Both the position numbers and the translations under genes were made by a program. Shown one piece after another: positions 1 through 9,401 of a stretch of 64,000 nt of DNA. The notes beneath the pieces are model-generated. The model was not told the DNA's origin. It saw nothing but the letters and a program-made list of their open reading frames with translations, and ran no database searches. The first letter of the stretch is position 1. Each line of letters opens with the position of its first letter. The stretch comes from Diploptera punctata (Eukaryota; Arthropoda; Insecta; Blattodea; Blaberidae), in contig JASPKZ010000425.1 in assembly GCA_030220185.1 (NCBI GenBank), positions 893,501 to 957,500 on the forward strand. The letters run 5' to 3'.

Positions 1-258
1 TGCCAAAGGATCGCAATATTGTAAGAATGGACCCTAGTGGAGAAATTTATAACCAACATTAAAGGTATTAATTAATTTCTGATGTCCTATGATGTAAATA
101 TGTCAATTATATTTTTCTGCAATGTCATTTCGTGGAAAATAATTTGTTTAAGAAAGTGCAAACAGCAGTTTCTTTTTTTGTGGTACAATCAATTGCTACA
201 AATGTTTTTATATTATCTCTCGCATACGATATCTGCTGACATTCATGCACTATATATA

Positions 259-645
259 TGGTATGATAAGAAAAATAAATGCCTGGACAGGATTCGAACC
301 CGGATCTCTGAGTCTGTACCTCAGCGTGATATCCATTACACTACCAGGCGAATCCAATTCAAACACTTATTTTTCTTATATATGTATTATATTCTCCATT
401 ATTACTAGATGTCGTAGAAAATATTCTCTTTAATTTGCTTACTTGTTATAGTCAGCTACTAGATGGCAGTGAAGACCGAGTTCTCGCGACATCTAGTAAT
501 AATGGAGAATATAATACATATATAAGAAAAATAAGTGTTTGAATTGGATTCGCCTGGTAGTGTAATGGATATCACGCTGAGGTACAGACTCAGAGATCCG
601 GGTTCGAATCCCGTCCAGGCATTTATTTTTCTTATCATACCATAT
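259..645. mobile_element. Foldback element with a tRNA-like core in each arm
   Basis: Arms of about 155 bp (259-413 and 488-645) are near-perfect inverted repeats around a 75-bp loop. Each arm holds a tRNA-like sequence (281-349 minus, 552-620 plus) with a GCCTGG/CCAGGC acceptor stem, a D-arm-like segment, a CTGAG/CTCAG anticodon stem and a B box GGTTCGAATCC. The seven-base anticodon loop GTACAGA would give anticodon ACA, unusual for cysteine, so I read these as tRNA-derived sequences and not tRNA genes. Confidence 0.75.
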
Positions 646-935
646 TAAGCTTGCATTGCTCAATGTTAAACATTTAATTATAACATACATATATATATAT
701 ATATATGTATACAATCTGGTAGCCGTATTTCTTAGAGAGTCAGTCACTGCAAAATAATGCTATGATCTATTCAGAATGTTAAAAAGGAGGAGCTTTCTTT
801 ATTATGATAAACTTTAGTTGATAAATTCGAGGCGAAACACAACTGTGATTTATGTAGACTTTCACGGCCGGAGTTGCTATGATGATCTTGAAGAAGATTT
901 TCGGGCTGTGGCCGTGGTCGTGAGGCTTGTAGTTC

Positions 936-976
936 CCCGATGTTTCGCCAGAGACTGCGTCTGGCATCCTCAAGGG
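936..976 (-). ncRNA. Hammerhead-like motif, family F, left arm
   Basis: Read on the minus strand: stem I CCC, core TTGAGGA (consensus CUGANGA with C3 changed to U), stem II GCCAG/CTGGC, then GAAA, short ACAT, and GGG closing stem I after the predicted cleavage site. The C3 change should impair cleavage. Confidence 0.55.
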
Positions 977-987
977 TCTCAAGACAA

Positions 988-1028
988 CCCTTGAGAATGC
1001 CAGACGCAGTCTCTGGCGAAACATCGGG
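988..1028 (+). ncRNA. Hammerhead-like motif, family F, right arm
   Basis: Stem I CCC (988-990) pairs with GGG (1026-1028). The core TTGAGAA is at 991-997, stem II GCCAG (999-1003) pairs with CTGGC (1013-1017), and GAAA is at 1018-1021. Predicted cleavage follows C1025. C3 is U and G8 is A, so this is probably inactive. Confidence 0.55.
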
Positions 1029-1165
1029 GAACTACAAGCCTCACGACCACAGCCTACAGCCCGAAAATCTTCTTCAAGATCATCATAACAACTGTGATTA
1101 ATTGTAAATAAAAAATTATTGAAATGTGATTGGTCATTGACTCCCATTTGGGGCATGAGTTAAAC

Positions 1166-1842
1166 AGTCATCCTAAGTAAATACACATTTTATTACATTA
1201 CAATCTCCTGATGTAATATTTATGACCATTCAAGAAGTCCTAGATTCTAATCAAGAAATCATCTAACCTGGTTAAGGTAATCTCTTGTTTTACCTTAATC
1301 AAGGCAATTATTCTGAACTGGATTTTCATTAGCACAGTCCATTTCCTTACAATAATAATTCCACATATTAAAAAAAAAAACATCAGAATCTATGAGCTTC
1401 CACAGAAACAAGATTATGTACAAATGCATACAGTCAAAAGTCTAAGAAACAATGACTCGAGAACAAAAAAACAAAGAAATATCAAATGTGGAACAAGTAC
1501 AAAAAAAGTATCCGAGATATTTCTGACAAAAATTGTACAAATAATTTTGTTAATGTAATTGTTTTATCAAAACACAATAATGCTGAGATTTGAGAGACCT
1601 AAGAATGGAAAATTTAAATTTATTTTTAACTCAATGTTTCTATTATTCATTGAGATGTATCAAATGGGTAATAAAAACTTCACAACAGGCAGTACTACCT
1701 TGATAATGTAATGTAAAATTCCCAATAACGGTCTTTTTTAATAAAGAAGCTGCCATTTGCAATATCGAGCAACGGTTCATAGTATTTGATGCTCAGGAAT
1801 TAACAGTGTATATAAGAGAAAAATTTGCGTATAGATTGGAGT
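1166..1842. other. AT-rich intronic sequence, nothing recognised
   Basis: No reading frame, RNA structure or repeat that I recognise, apart from the last 60 bases, which are the left flank of the tRNA-like unit that follows. It lies in the downstream fry intron. Confidence 0.5.
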
Positions 1843-1914
1843 GCTCAGGTAGCTCAGTCGATATAGCATTCGCATAGAAAGCAAAAGGTTCTGGGTTGAA
1901 ACCCCAGTCTGAGC
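1843..1914 (+). repeat. tRNA-like element (AGAGAAAAATT family)
   Basis: A tRNA-shaped core (GCTCAGG..CTGAGC acceptor, A box, B box GGTTGAAACCC) is bounded by inverted flanks 'aagagaaaaattt' and 'atatttttctctt'. The T run after the core would serve as a Pol III terminator. The same flanks surround every member of this family in the window. Confidence 0.7.
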
Positions 1915-2214
1915 GTATATTTTTCTCTTCAAATATAATTTATTACTAACTCTTTAATAATATTTCTATTTATAATCTATGACTAGAGGCTACTGATGTC
2001 CATGAACAGATGAGAAAATAAATGTTGCCTAATATTTTATCTTATAATTCACTTCCCCATCTTAGAAAGATAAAAAAAAATTACAAAATAAATCTATCAG
2101 AAATCCAAACACTTGATATCTATACATCTCAATGATGGACTAACTTTTTGCTGGTGTGGAATTAAAAAGGGTTGCAAGGGATAGTAACATGCATTTCACC
2201 ACCTCTCCTATCCA

Positions 2215-2735
2215 AATCTCATCCTCAACCTGCTTGAGGTGCAACTTGCTATTACAAATGAGGCTCTGAAGACCAAGTACTGGCGGTATAACCACATCAC
2301 CTTAGTGTGGAGGAAATGCTACATTAGTGGGAACTCCACAATAATATCCCTCTGGGCCAGCAACCCATTGGGCAATAAATTTACATTTGCTTTCAAGTCT
2401 CAAACCAAGCCTTGGATGAACCAGACAGAACAACCTTTGATGACCTTTGCTAGATTAAGAAACAGCAAATGAGATGTGATTTATGCACAGTACAGCAGGC
2501 TATATAAAATGGGACCATAAAAGAAATGAGGAAATTATGGGAGAGTTGGAGGTAGAACCCATTCTCCACCATATACAAAACTACCAGAACAACTGGAAAG
2601 TCCATCTTCAACGAATGTCATCTCATAGAATTCCAAAAGTCATGCTTCGTTACTGCCCCCAAGGCAAAAGATCGCTAGGACATCCAAAAAAGCGCTGGAT
2701 GGAAAATTCTCTTTGAGACCGTAACAGGGCATAGG
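2215..2735 (+). pseudogene. Non-LTR retrotransposon 3' remnant
   Basis: The open stretch 2483-2716 matches the C-terminal end of the LINE at 28433-28675. Shared features are TAGY at the start, NWK.HL.RMSS.RIPK and SLGHP.K.W. The downstream 'gaccgtaacagg' also matches that element. The upstream frame at 2239-2472 may be earlier LINE sequence but I could not align it. Frames are short and broken. Confidence 0.6.
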
Positions 2736-2737
2736 GC

Positions 2738-3062
2738 CTAATTCTGCCCAAAGGCAGGTCCTTCACTGCAATCATAGCATTTTCATGCTATGCTTGCAGC
2801 TTTACTAGGGAATTGTAGGTGTGGTAGCTTCCCGTTGCTTTCCACACCAATGAAGGATGATGATGATGATGATGATAAGGATGATGATGATGGCCATATG
2901 ATTTTGGGGACCGTTTGGGCCTTAAAGTTTTCCTGATATTTGTCTTACAGGTGTGGAAAACCCTGATAAAAACGTCACCCAGAAAAGCTGCCCAGACCAG
3001 GGATCGAACCCGGGCCTGCTGCGTGACAAGGCAGCACACTACCTCGAGACGACAGCAGTGGA
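2738..3062 (-). repeat. tRNA-derived SINE, family 2
   Basis: In minus orientation a tRNA-like head (B box GGTTCGATCCC) is followed by a body containing 'aaggcccaaacggtcccc', a GAT/ATC trinucleotide stretch and the tail 'acctacaattccctag'. Other copies are at 20548-20735 and 21258-21550. Confidence 0.8.
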
Positions 3063-3249
3063 CATGGATGATGATAATGATGATGATGAGAATTGAAAAA
3101 GTGGAAATATGGAATGATTCAAATATATGAAGATTAGAAAAAAATCATCACATTTATTAAGGGAAATAAAACAGTATAATTGGTGATGCATGAATTTTGT
3201 GATAGTGGTAATATAATGTATGAATCATATTTGAAGAGAAAAATTATAC

Positions 3250-3322
3250 GCTCAGACTGGGGCCTGAACCCAGGACCTTTTGCACTCTAGGCAAATGCTC
3301 TAACCGAGTGAACTACCTGAGC
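3250..3322 (-). repeat. tRNA-like element (AGAGAAAAATT family)
   Basis: Minus-strand tRNA-like core with GCTCAGG/CTGAGC ends and a degenerate B box. It is flanked by 'gaagagaaaaatta' and 'tttttgctctta'. It belongs to the same family as 1843-1914. Confidence 0.65.
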
Positions 3323-3789
3323 AAGTTCCAATCTAAACGCAAATTTTTGCTCTTATATACACTGTTAATTAATGTATGAAGTTGCAAGATGCACATCAGT
3401 AACTCCAAGTTCAAGCTGATAACAATCATTAAGAAGAGAATGTTTAGAGCCTATATGTGCGAACAACAAGTTAAACAGCTCAAGAGAACTAGCGGGGGAA
3501 GGAAATTACCAGCACACTAATTAAACTTTGTAATTCTCTCACCCTAATGAGTACAGGAACTTTAATCCATCTGTCTGATGATTTGAGTTTCGTATTATGT
3601 TTACATCAAAGAACTTTGCTTGTCTCCTGAACCAATAAAAGCAACCTAATTTCAATACTTCGCTTCAATACTTCGCATCTAAGGTCACAGGCAATTAATA
3701 AAGTAGCAAGCAATGCAGTCTACATTTTCCCAGGACTACATATAGAGCTACTTATTAGTTAAGAGTCAAAAAAGAAATGATTGTAAATA

Positions 3790-4186
3790 AATTAAAGAAA
3801 TTCAGACAACAAAAAAGATTAAAAGAATACACTACCCTGCAATCTGATTCAAAATAAGGAAAACAATTTAAGAAAATTACTTATCATCCTGAAATAGATA
3901 AATTTCAAAAAATTTTCAAGAAATTCAACATTACATTGGCACCGATAGTCTAATTAAACAAATAGAGACACATAAGGAACTTACAGTTTGGGAAAAAATC
4001 CACATTCAGAAAAACAATGGAAAACTTATGAACTTCGAAGTTCCCGCAAATTTTGACCTTATCAAGAGGTTCATCGGTCCACCAACAGAGGGAAGAAGAA
4101 GTGGTTCTTCCGAGCGACATAACACCGGTCAACAACAGTGTACTGAAGATGGGCCTGCTATAGGCCTGAAATCGCGATCTACTTAA
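3790..4186 (+). pseudogene. Penelope-like element C-terminal remnant, GIY-YIG domain deleted
   Basis: After stops, the frame reads a pre-endonuclease linker (YHPEIDKFQKIF, FNITLAP) and jumps directly to the C-terminal tail (LTVWEKIHIQK, LMNFEVP, FIGPPTEG), ending at TAA 4184-4186. Comparison with the minus-strand PLE at 23398-24130 shows the GIY-YIG segment is missing between LAP and the tail. The last codons overlap the hammerhead at 4140-4182. Confidence 0.75.
4140..4182 (+). ncRNA. Hammerhead ribozyme, type I, consensus core
   Basis: One of the best copies. Stem I GTA (4140-4142) pairs with TAC (4180-4182). CTGAAGA is at 4143-4149. Stem II GGGCC (4151-4155) pairs with GGCCT (4163-4167) around TGCTATA. 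GAAA is at 4168-4171 and stem III is the palindrome ATCGCGAT (4171-4178). Cleavage is predicted after C4179. PLEs are known to carry type I hammerheads near their ends. The motif lies inside the last codons of a PLE frame. Confidence 0.8.
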
Positions 4187-4263
4187 CAGAATAATGTGAG
4201 GAGAGGTAAGAATCTTTTAATTTAATACCGATAAATAAATTTAGCCTTGGTAATCTATTAATA

Positions 4264-4716
4264 ATGAATAAGAAATTGAACACCCCAGATAGCAAAAAAT
4301 CTGCAATTTATCAAATTAATTGTAAGGACTGCAATAAAGTAAACATAGGAAAAACAAAAAGAAATTTGCACACTCTCACTACGGAACACTTCAGAAATAT
4401 TAAAAATGGTGAAATTGAAAAATCAGCTATTGCAGCACATAGTTTATTGGAGAATCATAAAATTGAAAAAGAAGCCCAACTTTTAAAATATTTGGAAAAA
4501 CCTTTAGAATTGACAATTTGGGAGAAGATATATATTCAGAAGAACAAATTTAGATCCATGAATCTCGAGATCCCTGATGAACGTGACCTTATCTCAAAGT
4601 TCATCAAATCAACACCAGATGGCAATGTTATTGATGGAGATTCCAACGATTCCAATGAAAATCCGGTAGTCATAATGTCGGTTGAAAATGAGAGAGATCC
4701 TTCTCCCGAAAACTAG
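4264..4716 (+). pseudogene. Penelope-like element fragment with GIY-YIG endonuclease domain
   Basis: A 150-residue open frame starts like the C-terminal third of a PLE protein. KSAIYQINC (about residues 12-20), CKDC and VNIGKTKRNL (about 26-35) form the GIY-YIG core, in which the first tyrosine motif is AIY and the second is degenerate (NIG). A histidine after TTE and the tail LTIWEKIYIQKN, LEIPDERDLISKFI follow. PLEs use this nuclease with a telomerase-like reverse transcriptase for insertion. No reverse transcriptase is present upstream, so this is a 5'-truncated copy. The stop lies in a degenerate hammerhead (4679-4722). Confidence 0.8.
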
Positions 4717-4722
4717 TTCCCA
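4679..4722 (+). ncRNA. Degenerate hammerhead at PLE 3' end
   Basis: GG/CC stem I, a core TTGAAAA (C3 and G8 changed), stem II GAGA/TCTC, GAAA, and a palindromic AACTAGTT stem III ending in C before the predicted cut. The PLE codons V-E-N occupy the position that encodes T-E-D in the intact motif at 4140. Related copies are at 58841-58884 and 59033-59076. Confidence 0.45.
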
Positions 4723-4759
4723 TGTTTGAAGAAACATAAAATATGAGGTAAGATGTTAA

Positions 4760-5028
4760 AAATTACTCATTAATTTACGAACTCCATGAATCAATAGGTT
4801 ATACTGGTTCTGTATGTTCACATAAACACCGCCAAGAGAGTGAAATCTGATAAACAAAACCTCATCACTCCAATCAATCTCTAAATTTATAAATCATGTG
4901 GAATATATATATTTCTTCAGAAAACCTCTAAAATATGGATTATCAAGCTTCTTGGACAGAATATTTCTACCAATTGCATAAATCTTTAACAAATTCAAAT
5001 TGTGTATGAATTTCAACATTTGATTATT
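4760..5028. other. AT-rich sequence following the PLE end
   Basis: The motif 'tatgaggtaagatg' near 4743 closes the PLE end. The rest shows no gene or repeat I recognise. Confidence 0.4.
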
Positions 5029-5085
5029 AATATTCATAATTACGAAGAAATAAACGTTATCTCAGTCAAAACATAAATTTATTAA

Positions 5086-5126
5086 GTCAACGTTTCAATC
5101 TCCTTATGTGAGATCATTTTCAAGAC
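5086..5126 (-). ncRNA. Hammerhead-like motif, family G
   Basis: Minus strand: stem I GTC/GAC, core TTGAAAA, stem II ATCTC/GAGAT, GAAAC and palindromic ACGT ahead of the cut. C3 and G8 differ from consensus. A weaker partner on the plus strand (5726-5766) has also lost G12. Confidence 0.45.
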
Positions 5127-5503
5127 ATGGTTGTTTATAAATTTATATAATAATAGAATAAATGCGTACAAGTTGTGCAGAAAATATATGTTACATAAGT
5201 TTTGTCATTAATTTGATTCACATAGCTTGTTATTTGCAGAATTCTACCAGGGATTTCCCTCAATTTTTTGCAGGTGGTTACATGTTAACGGTAGCATGGT
5301 TGCTCGCACAGTTCACACACACAGTTGTTCCCGGGATCGTGGAAACAATACATAGGTACCATAACCAAGACAATTTTAGTTTTTTTTTTCTTTTTATACA
5401 AAGTTAAATGAATAAAGTTATGTAGATAGGAAATAACACTATGAGGTTTTTTAATATTGTTTATTTTTTATTATTTCACTCACCTCATACTTCATAATTC
5501 CTA

Positions 5504-5547
5504 GCAGACCCAGGATTTCTTCACATCATTTGTGACATTCTCAATGC
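5504..5547 (-). ncRNA. Hammerhead-like motif, family A, minus-strand arm
   Basis: Stem I GCA/TGC, core TTGAGAA (5538-5544), stem II GTCAC with a GTGA partner, AGAAA before stem III, and a short GC-rich stem III. C3 and G8 deviate from CUGANGA. Confidence 0.5.
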
Positions 5548-5602
5548 TGTGTCACGTTCACAACTGAGAAGGCCATTGGACGTCAGTTGTGAACGTGACA
5601 CA

Positions 5603-5646
5603 GCATTGAGAATGTCACAAATGATGTGAAGAAACCCTGGGTCTGC
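5603..5646 (+). ncRNA. Hammerhead-like motif, family A, plus-strand arm
   Basis: GCA (5603-5605) pairs with TGC (5644-5646). The core TTGAGAA is at 5606-5612, stem II GTCAC pairs with GTGA (5626-5629), GAAA is at 5631-5634, and stem III is ACC-CTG-GGT. Cleavage is predicted after C5643. Confidence 0.5.
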
Positions 5647-5899
5647 TAGGAATTATGAAGTATGAGGTGAGTGAAATAACAAAAAATAAACAATATTAAA
5701 TGAATAAATTTAAAATGAAAATGATAATTTGAAAATGATCTCACATAAGGAGATTAAAATGTCGACTTAATAAATTTATGTTTTGACTGAGATAACGTTT
5801 ATTTCTATGTAATTATGAATATTAATTACTCTCAGTGAAAAATATTTAAAAAAGTATAATATACTTTGATTATTAAGTTAATACTAAAATGCTAATCAA

Positions 5900-6650
5900 A
5901 TGGTAAAGAGAAAAATTTATGCCTGAACCGGGAATCGAACCCCGAACCTTCAGCTTTCCGTGCTGATGCTCTAACCATTGAGCTAATCCAGGCTTCCTTC
6001 CCATCCAAGCATAAATCCTCTTTCTCTTTACCATTTGATTACAATAATTTAGTAGTGTACTTTAATGTACTTATTTCAATCATAGTAACAGCTTTAGCTT
6101 CTTAATATTAATTTAATTACTAAAATGCTATTTTAAAATACAATAGGAAGTAACATTAAGAAGTTTAATTTATATTAAGAAGTTTGTTTAATAATTAAAA
6201 CTTTTGTCTATTCATTCTTACCTCTTATAGTTGTTTTTGTCGAACATATTTTTCAGGGCTTCTTAGTCTGAGAAGCCCTGAAACATATGTTTGCCAAAAA
6301 CAACTATAAGAGGTAAGAATGAATAGACAAAATGTTTTAATTATTAAAAAGCTAAGTCTAAAAAATAGCTTTAGTTTCTTAGTATTAATTTAATAAGTAA
6401 TGCTATAGCTGTGTGGAGTCCCTTCATGTCTTCTTAATGTAGAAGCCATTCATTGTGTATTTGTGAATGATGATTCATTGCATTGAATGTAGGACTAAGA
6501 GAATAGGGTAAAGGGAGGATTATGCTTGGAAGGAAATGTAGCCTGAATTAGCTCAGTGGTCAGAGCATCAGCAAATGAAGCTGAAGGTCCAGGGTTTGAT
6601 TCCCAGTTCAGGCAAACAATTTTCTCTTTACCATTGATTTCATCATTTGA
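5900..6650. mobile_element. tRNA-like foldback enclosing a ribozyme-family foldback
   Basis: A tRNA-like core on the minus strand (5921-5993) and its inverted copy (6541-6613) lie in arms of about 145 bp that share 'ggtaaagagaaa' ends and 'atgcttgga'. Anticodon loops are ACGGAAA and AAATGAA, neither with U33. Between the arms lies a second palindrome at 6190-6355, so two foldback types are nested. Confidence 0.65.
6190..6355. mobile_element. Foldback family B, hammerhead 3' half in each arm
   Basis: Arms start and end with 'attcttacctcttatagttg' and its complement and meet at a GGGCTTCT/AGAAGCCC hairpin. Each arm reads GAAACATATGTTT, the 3' half of the family B hammerhead (compare 23411-23458 minus), but the CUGANGA half is absent. 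A foldback of two ribozyme halves cannot cleave by itself. Confidence 0.6.
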
Positions 6651-7255
6651 TGTCTAAGAATTTGTACCTTTTTTTATGTTTCTTGCTGTTACAAAGCTAT
6701 TCAATGTAATATTTCCTATATATTTTAATTTCACAAATGCACATGGAACGAAAAACATTTTCAATTTGCTGATTCAAAATAAATCTTCCATTGTTTATTT
6801 TTTATTGTTATTTCCTATCTACATAACTTAATAAATCTTCCATATTTATTTCTTATTAATTCCAAATTCTTAGACTTGGGAATTTAAAACACTTTAACTC
6901 AACAATATAACCTGCACAAAGACAATAAAAACATCTGATATTATTCTATGACTACATATTTACATTTAATGCCATTTGAGATTTCTATATGTTCAGCTGC
7001 ACTCTCTTAGCAAATTTTTTGTTATGTCAGATATACCTGTGACATATCAATTCCGCAATGCATGTTAAACATACATTTTTCTGCCCTTTACTCATTGGTA
7101 TTAAAATTTTTATAAACGAAATTAAACATAATATTAAATTCAAATAATAGAATTATGACAAATTATGATACAATATCATAATTTAATATTGTTACTGGCT
7201 ACAAATATACTAACTATAAATCTGGCATTCACGAGAAATTTGGATAGTTATAATA
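6651..7255. other. AT-rich intronic sequence, nothing recognised
   Basis: No open frame above background and no structured repeat, except a short 'tttattgttatttcctatctacataactta' PLE-end echo near 6800, which I give as a position only. Confidence 0.4.
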
Positions 7256-8120
7256 AATAAGTAGTGACTCCAGCTTGAGAAAATCAACTATAAAGACTAG
7301 GGGACCAAATGCTAACCACATGTCACCCCTACATTGGCTTGACTATTTAACTCATGCCCCAAATGGGAGTCAATGACCAATCACGTTTCAATGATTTCTG
7401 TATTACAACCAATCAGAGACGTGTTTCACGAAATAATTATCAACGTTAGGATTATCATATATTAAGCAAAGCTCCTCCTTTTTAATATTCTGAACAGGTC
7501 TGACCGTTATTTTGCAGTGACTGAGCCTATAACAAATACGGCTACCAGATTGTATATAATAGTGCTTACATGTCAACATTTGTAGCAATTGATTATACCA
7601 CCAAAAAAAGAAACCACTGTTTGCACTTTCTTAAATGTATACGACATCAAAAATGAATTAATATACAGATTGATGTGTTTCATTTTTTCTCCACTAGAGA
7701 GCATTCTTACAATATTGCGTTCCTTTGGCAATAAATAGTATGATCTGGTTGCAGTGATAAACAAAAGAAGCAGTAGAAGCGTAGGCTACCTATCGTTTCT
7801 CATTAGTTTTCAAACATCACCGTTTACTTTAAATATAAAAATATTTTTAAATAACTGTAGTTAAATAATGATTTGTGAGTAAACAGCTTTATTTTATTCG
7901 TTAAATAGTCCTAACAAATGCCACTCTTGATTTCCAAATTCTCTAGATAAATTCACTCCTCACTTCGTGAGTCGTGAATTTATCGATAATTTGGAAATCA
8001 CTCGTGGCATTACTTATGATAATTGTCTACCTCTATGATTAAAACGTGTATGTGAGGCCAGCAACTGGTTGGTGGGCCAAGGGCCTTCTAAGCCTGTCGC
8101 ACCATGGAAAATGTGGCTTA
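7256..8120 (+). repeat. SINE family 3 copy split by repeat M
   Basis: 7256-7344 and 8019-8120 match consecutive parts of the intact SINE at 26891-27240 ('ccacatgtcacccctacatt' and 'gggccaagggccttcta'). The head with the tRNA promoter is missing. The gap is filled by repeat M (7345-8018), which is therefore the younger insertion. Confidence 0.75.
7345..8018 (+). mobile_element. MITE-like repeat family M, copy 2
   Basis: Starts 'gactatttaactcatgcccc' and has a matching inverted 'gttaaatagtc' near 7907, followed by a 45-bp-arm hairpin (about 7917-7957 with 7970-8011). It is non-coding and inserted in SINE 3. The copy at 43975-44500 lacks the hairpin, as expected if hairpins are deleted over time. 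Confidence 0.7.
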
Positions 8121-8849
8121 TTTCCATTTATATAAGATGTTTTTATTTCCTTTTAATTTTATGGTTAAAATTATAAAATTTGTATCTGAAGTCACAGTCA
8201 TCCATAACAATAAAATACATTTAAAATTGTGAAGTTGAATGTTTCTTTTTAAACGTATTTTATCATTAAAGGCAACTATGACTTCAGGTACTACTTTTAT
8301 AATTTTAACCATATACAGTAAAACTTGTTTAATCCGGAACGTGAATAATGCGGAAATCTGTCCAATGTGAACAAATTTATTGGTCCTGGCAAAACAATAG
8401 TAATTTTATGTGTATTTATTTTGTATAAAACGGAACCGTCCAATGCAAAAACGGAAGGATATTTCTACACAATTCATGAAAAAAAATTGTTTATAAGGTA
8501 GAAAGATAGAGAGCGAAATAAATTAGTTTCCACTTCATTGAATTTCTGTTAGGCTAATTAAAAATAAGTGATGATTCCTGCTGCCGCGCTGGGTTAAGTA
8601 GAGTTTCTAGCTGTAGGCCTATCCAGAATTTTCTTTCGGCCTCACTGCACATCTGTTTTGCGAAATACAGGTTCGTTTAACAAATATTTGGCGTGTGCAT
8701 CTGTCTTACAAATAACCAGTGCACTGTAAAATTTCTAAATTAGTTTAAGATCTGAGAACGATTGTGTAGATATCTTTCACAGGTAGCATTCTGAATTTAC
8801 GGAATAAAGATGGCTAAATCGTATGTATCATTGTCATTAAACGAAAAAG
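8121..8849. other. Intronic sequence, nothing recognised
   Basis: No gene supported. The inverted echo of 'atggttaaaattataaaa' at 8160 and 8305 suggests a small degenerate palindromic element (8160-8315). Confidence 0.35.
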
Positions 8850-9110
8850 TGAAAGTGATTATTGTAAATTTTTTCCCAAATTTACATATGCAAGAATAAA
8901 ACACAACCATGAATTTTGAAATACCCGGTGATAAGGAGAGGGGATTGATTTGGAAGTTTGTCGGTCAGACATCAGATGGCAGGGAGGTCAGTCTGCAGGA
9001 GAGGAGGCCGTTGGACATCAGTTGTGAACGTAATACAGCATTGAGAATGTCACAAATTAAGTGAAAAAACTCGAGTCTGCTTGGGAGTTAAGAAGTATGA
9101 GGTGAGTCAA
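8850..9110 (+). pseudogene. PLE C-terminal tail and terminal repeat, family A
   Basis: With one stop, the frame reads MNFEIPGDKERGL, WKFVGQTSDG and EVSLQERRPLD, ending TALRMSQIK at TGA 9062-9064. The last codons coincide with the hammerhead at 9038-9080. It is followed by the PLE terminal block 'tatgaggtgagtcaagaaac'. Confidence 0.65.
9038..9080 (+). ncRNA. Hammerhead-like motif, family A, G12 lost
   Basis: GCA/TGC stem I, core TTGAGAA, stem II around GTCAC, and palindromic ACTCGAGT stem III with cleavage expected after C9077. GAAA reads AAAA here, so the general-base position is mutated and activity is unlikely. Confidence 0.45.
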
Positions 9111-9370
9111 GAAACAACTAAACAATATTAAAATAAACCTCATAGTTATATTTAAATTAATATTGGGAAGTAAACATTATGAGGTTATATCATTAATAGT
9201 GAGTGGAGAACATATTTTAATCGAGTCTGCTTGGGAGTTAAGAAGTATGAGGTGAGTCAAGAAACAACTAAACAATATTAAAATAAACCTCATAGTTATA
9301 TTTAAATTAATATTGGGAAGTAAACATTATGAGGTTATATCATTAATAGTGAGTGGAGAACATATTTTAA
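9071..9370 (+). repeat. Two-copy 150-bp direct tandem duplication of a PLE terminal repeat
   Basis: 9071-9220 and 9221-9370 appear identical by eye. The unit begins inside the hammerhead stem III (TCGAGTCTGC) and covers the terminal repeat through 'catattttaa'. Identity suggests a recent duplication. Confidence 0.85.
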
Positions 9371-9401
9371 TCGACTCACCTCATACATTTTCAAACTTCT
9401 T

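Larger units (their letters stand above)
851..1087. mobile_element. Ribozyme foldback family F with 12-bp target duplication
   Basis: This is a palindromic element whose arms run from 'tgatgatcttgaagaagatt' to its complement. It is flanked by the direct repeat ACAACTGTGATT (839-850 and 1088-1099). A second copy at 26470-26646 has its own 13-bp duplication. Both arms contain a hammerhead-like core. It is inserted in repeat M. Target duplications of 12-13 bp point to a retroelement-type insertion and not to a cut-and-paste MITE. Confidence 0.8.
1..1165 (-). repeat. MITE-like repeat family M, copy 1, carrying two nested foldbacks
   Basis: This non-coding repeat matches copies at 7345-8018, 10100-10800, 18200-19668 and 43975-44500. 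Shared blocks include the run around 'aatctggtagccgtatttct' and the end 'actcccatttggggcatgag'. The copy enters from the left edge of the window. It is interrupted by a tRNA-like foldback at about 259-645 and by a ribozyme foldback at 851-1087, so it is older than both. Short open frames here are accidental. The superfamily is unknown. Confidence 0.75.
5417..5695. mobile_element. PLE-end foldback family A with 13-bp target duplication
   Basis: Two inverted PLE ends (arms about 5440-5575 and 5578-5695) meet near 5576. They are flanked by the direct repeat TTAAATGAATAAA (5404-5416, 5696-5708). The outer block 'ggaaataacactatgaggt' and the block 'tatgaggtgagtgaaataa' recur at 30656-30780 beside a PLE ORF start, which ties this foldback to PLE terminal repeats. 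Confidence 0.8.
5029..5830. mobile_element. Ribozyme foldback family G, containing a family A insertion
   Basis: Inverted arms at about 5029-5124 and 5737-5830 share 'aaacgttatctcagtcaaaa' and 'gtgagatcattttc'. A short palindromic relative sits at 60400-60540. Each arm has a hammerhead-like core (5086-5126 minus, 5726-5766 plus). The interior holds about 280 bp of unique sequence and a younger family A foldback at 5417-5695. No coding function is supported. Confidence 0.65.
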
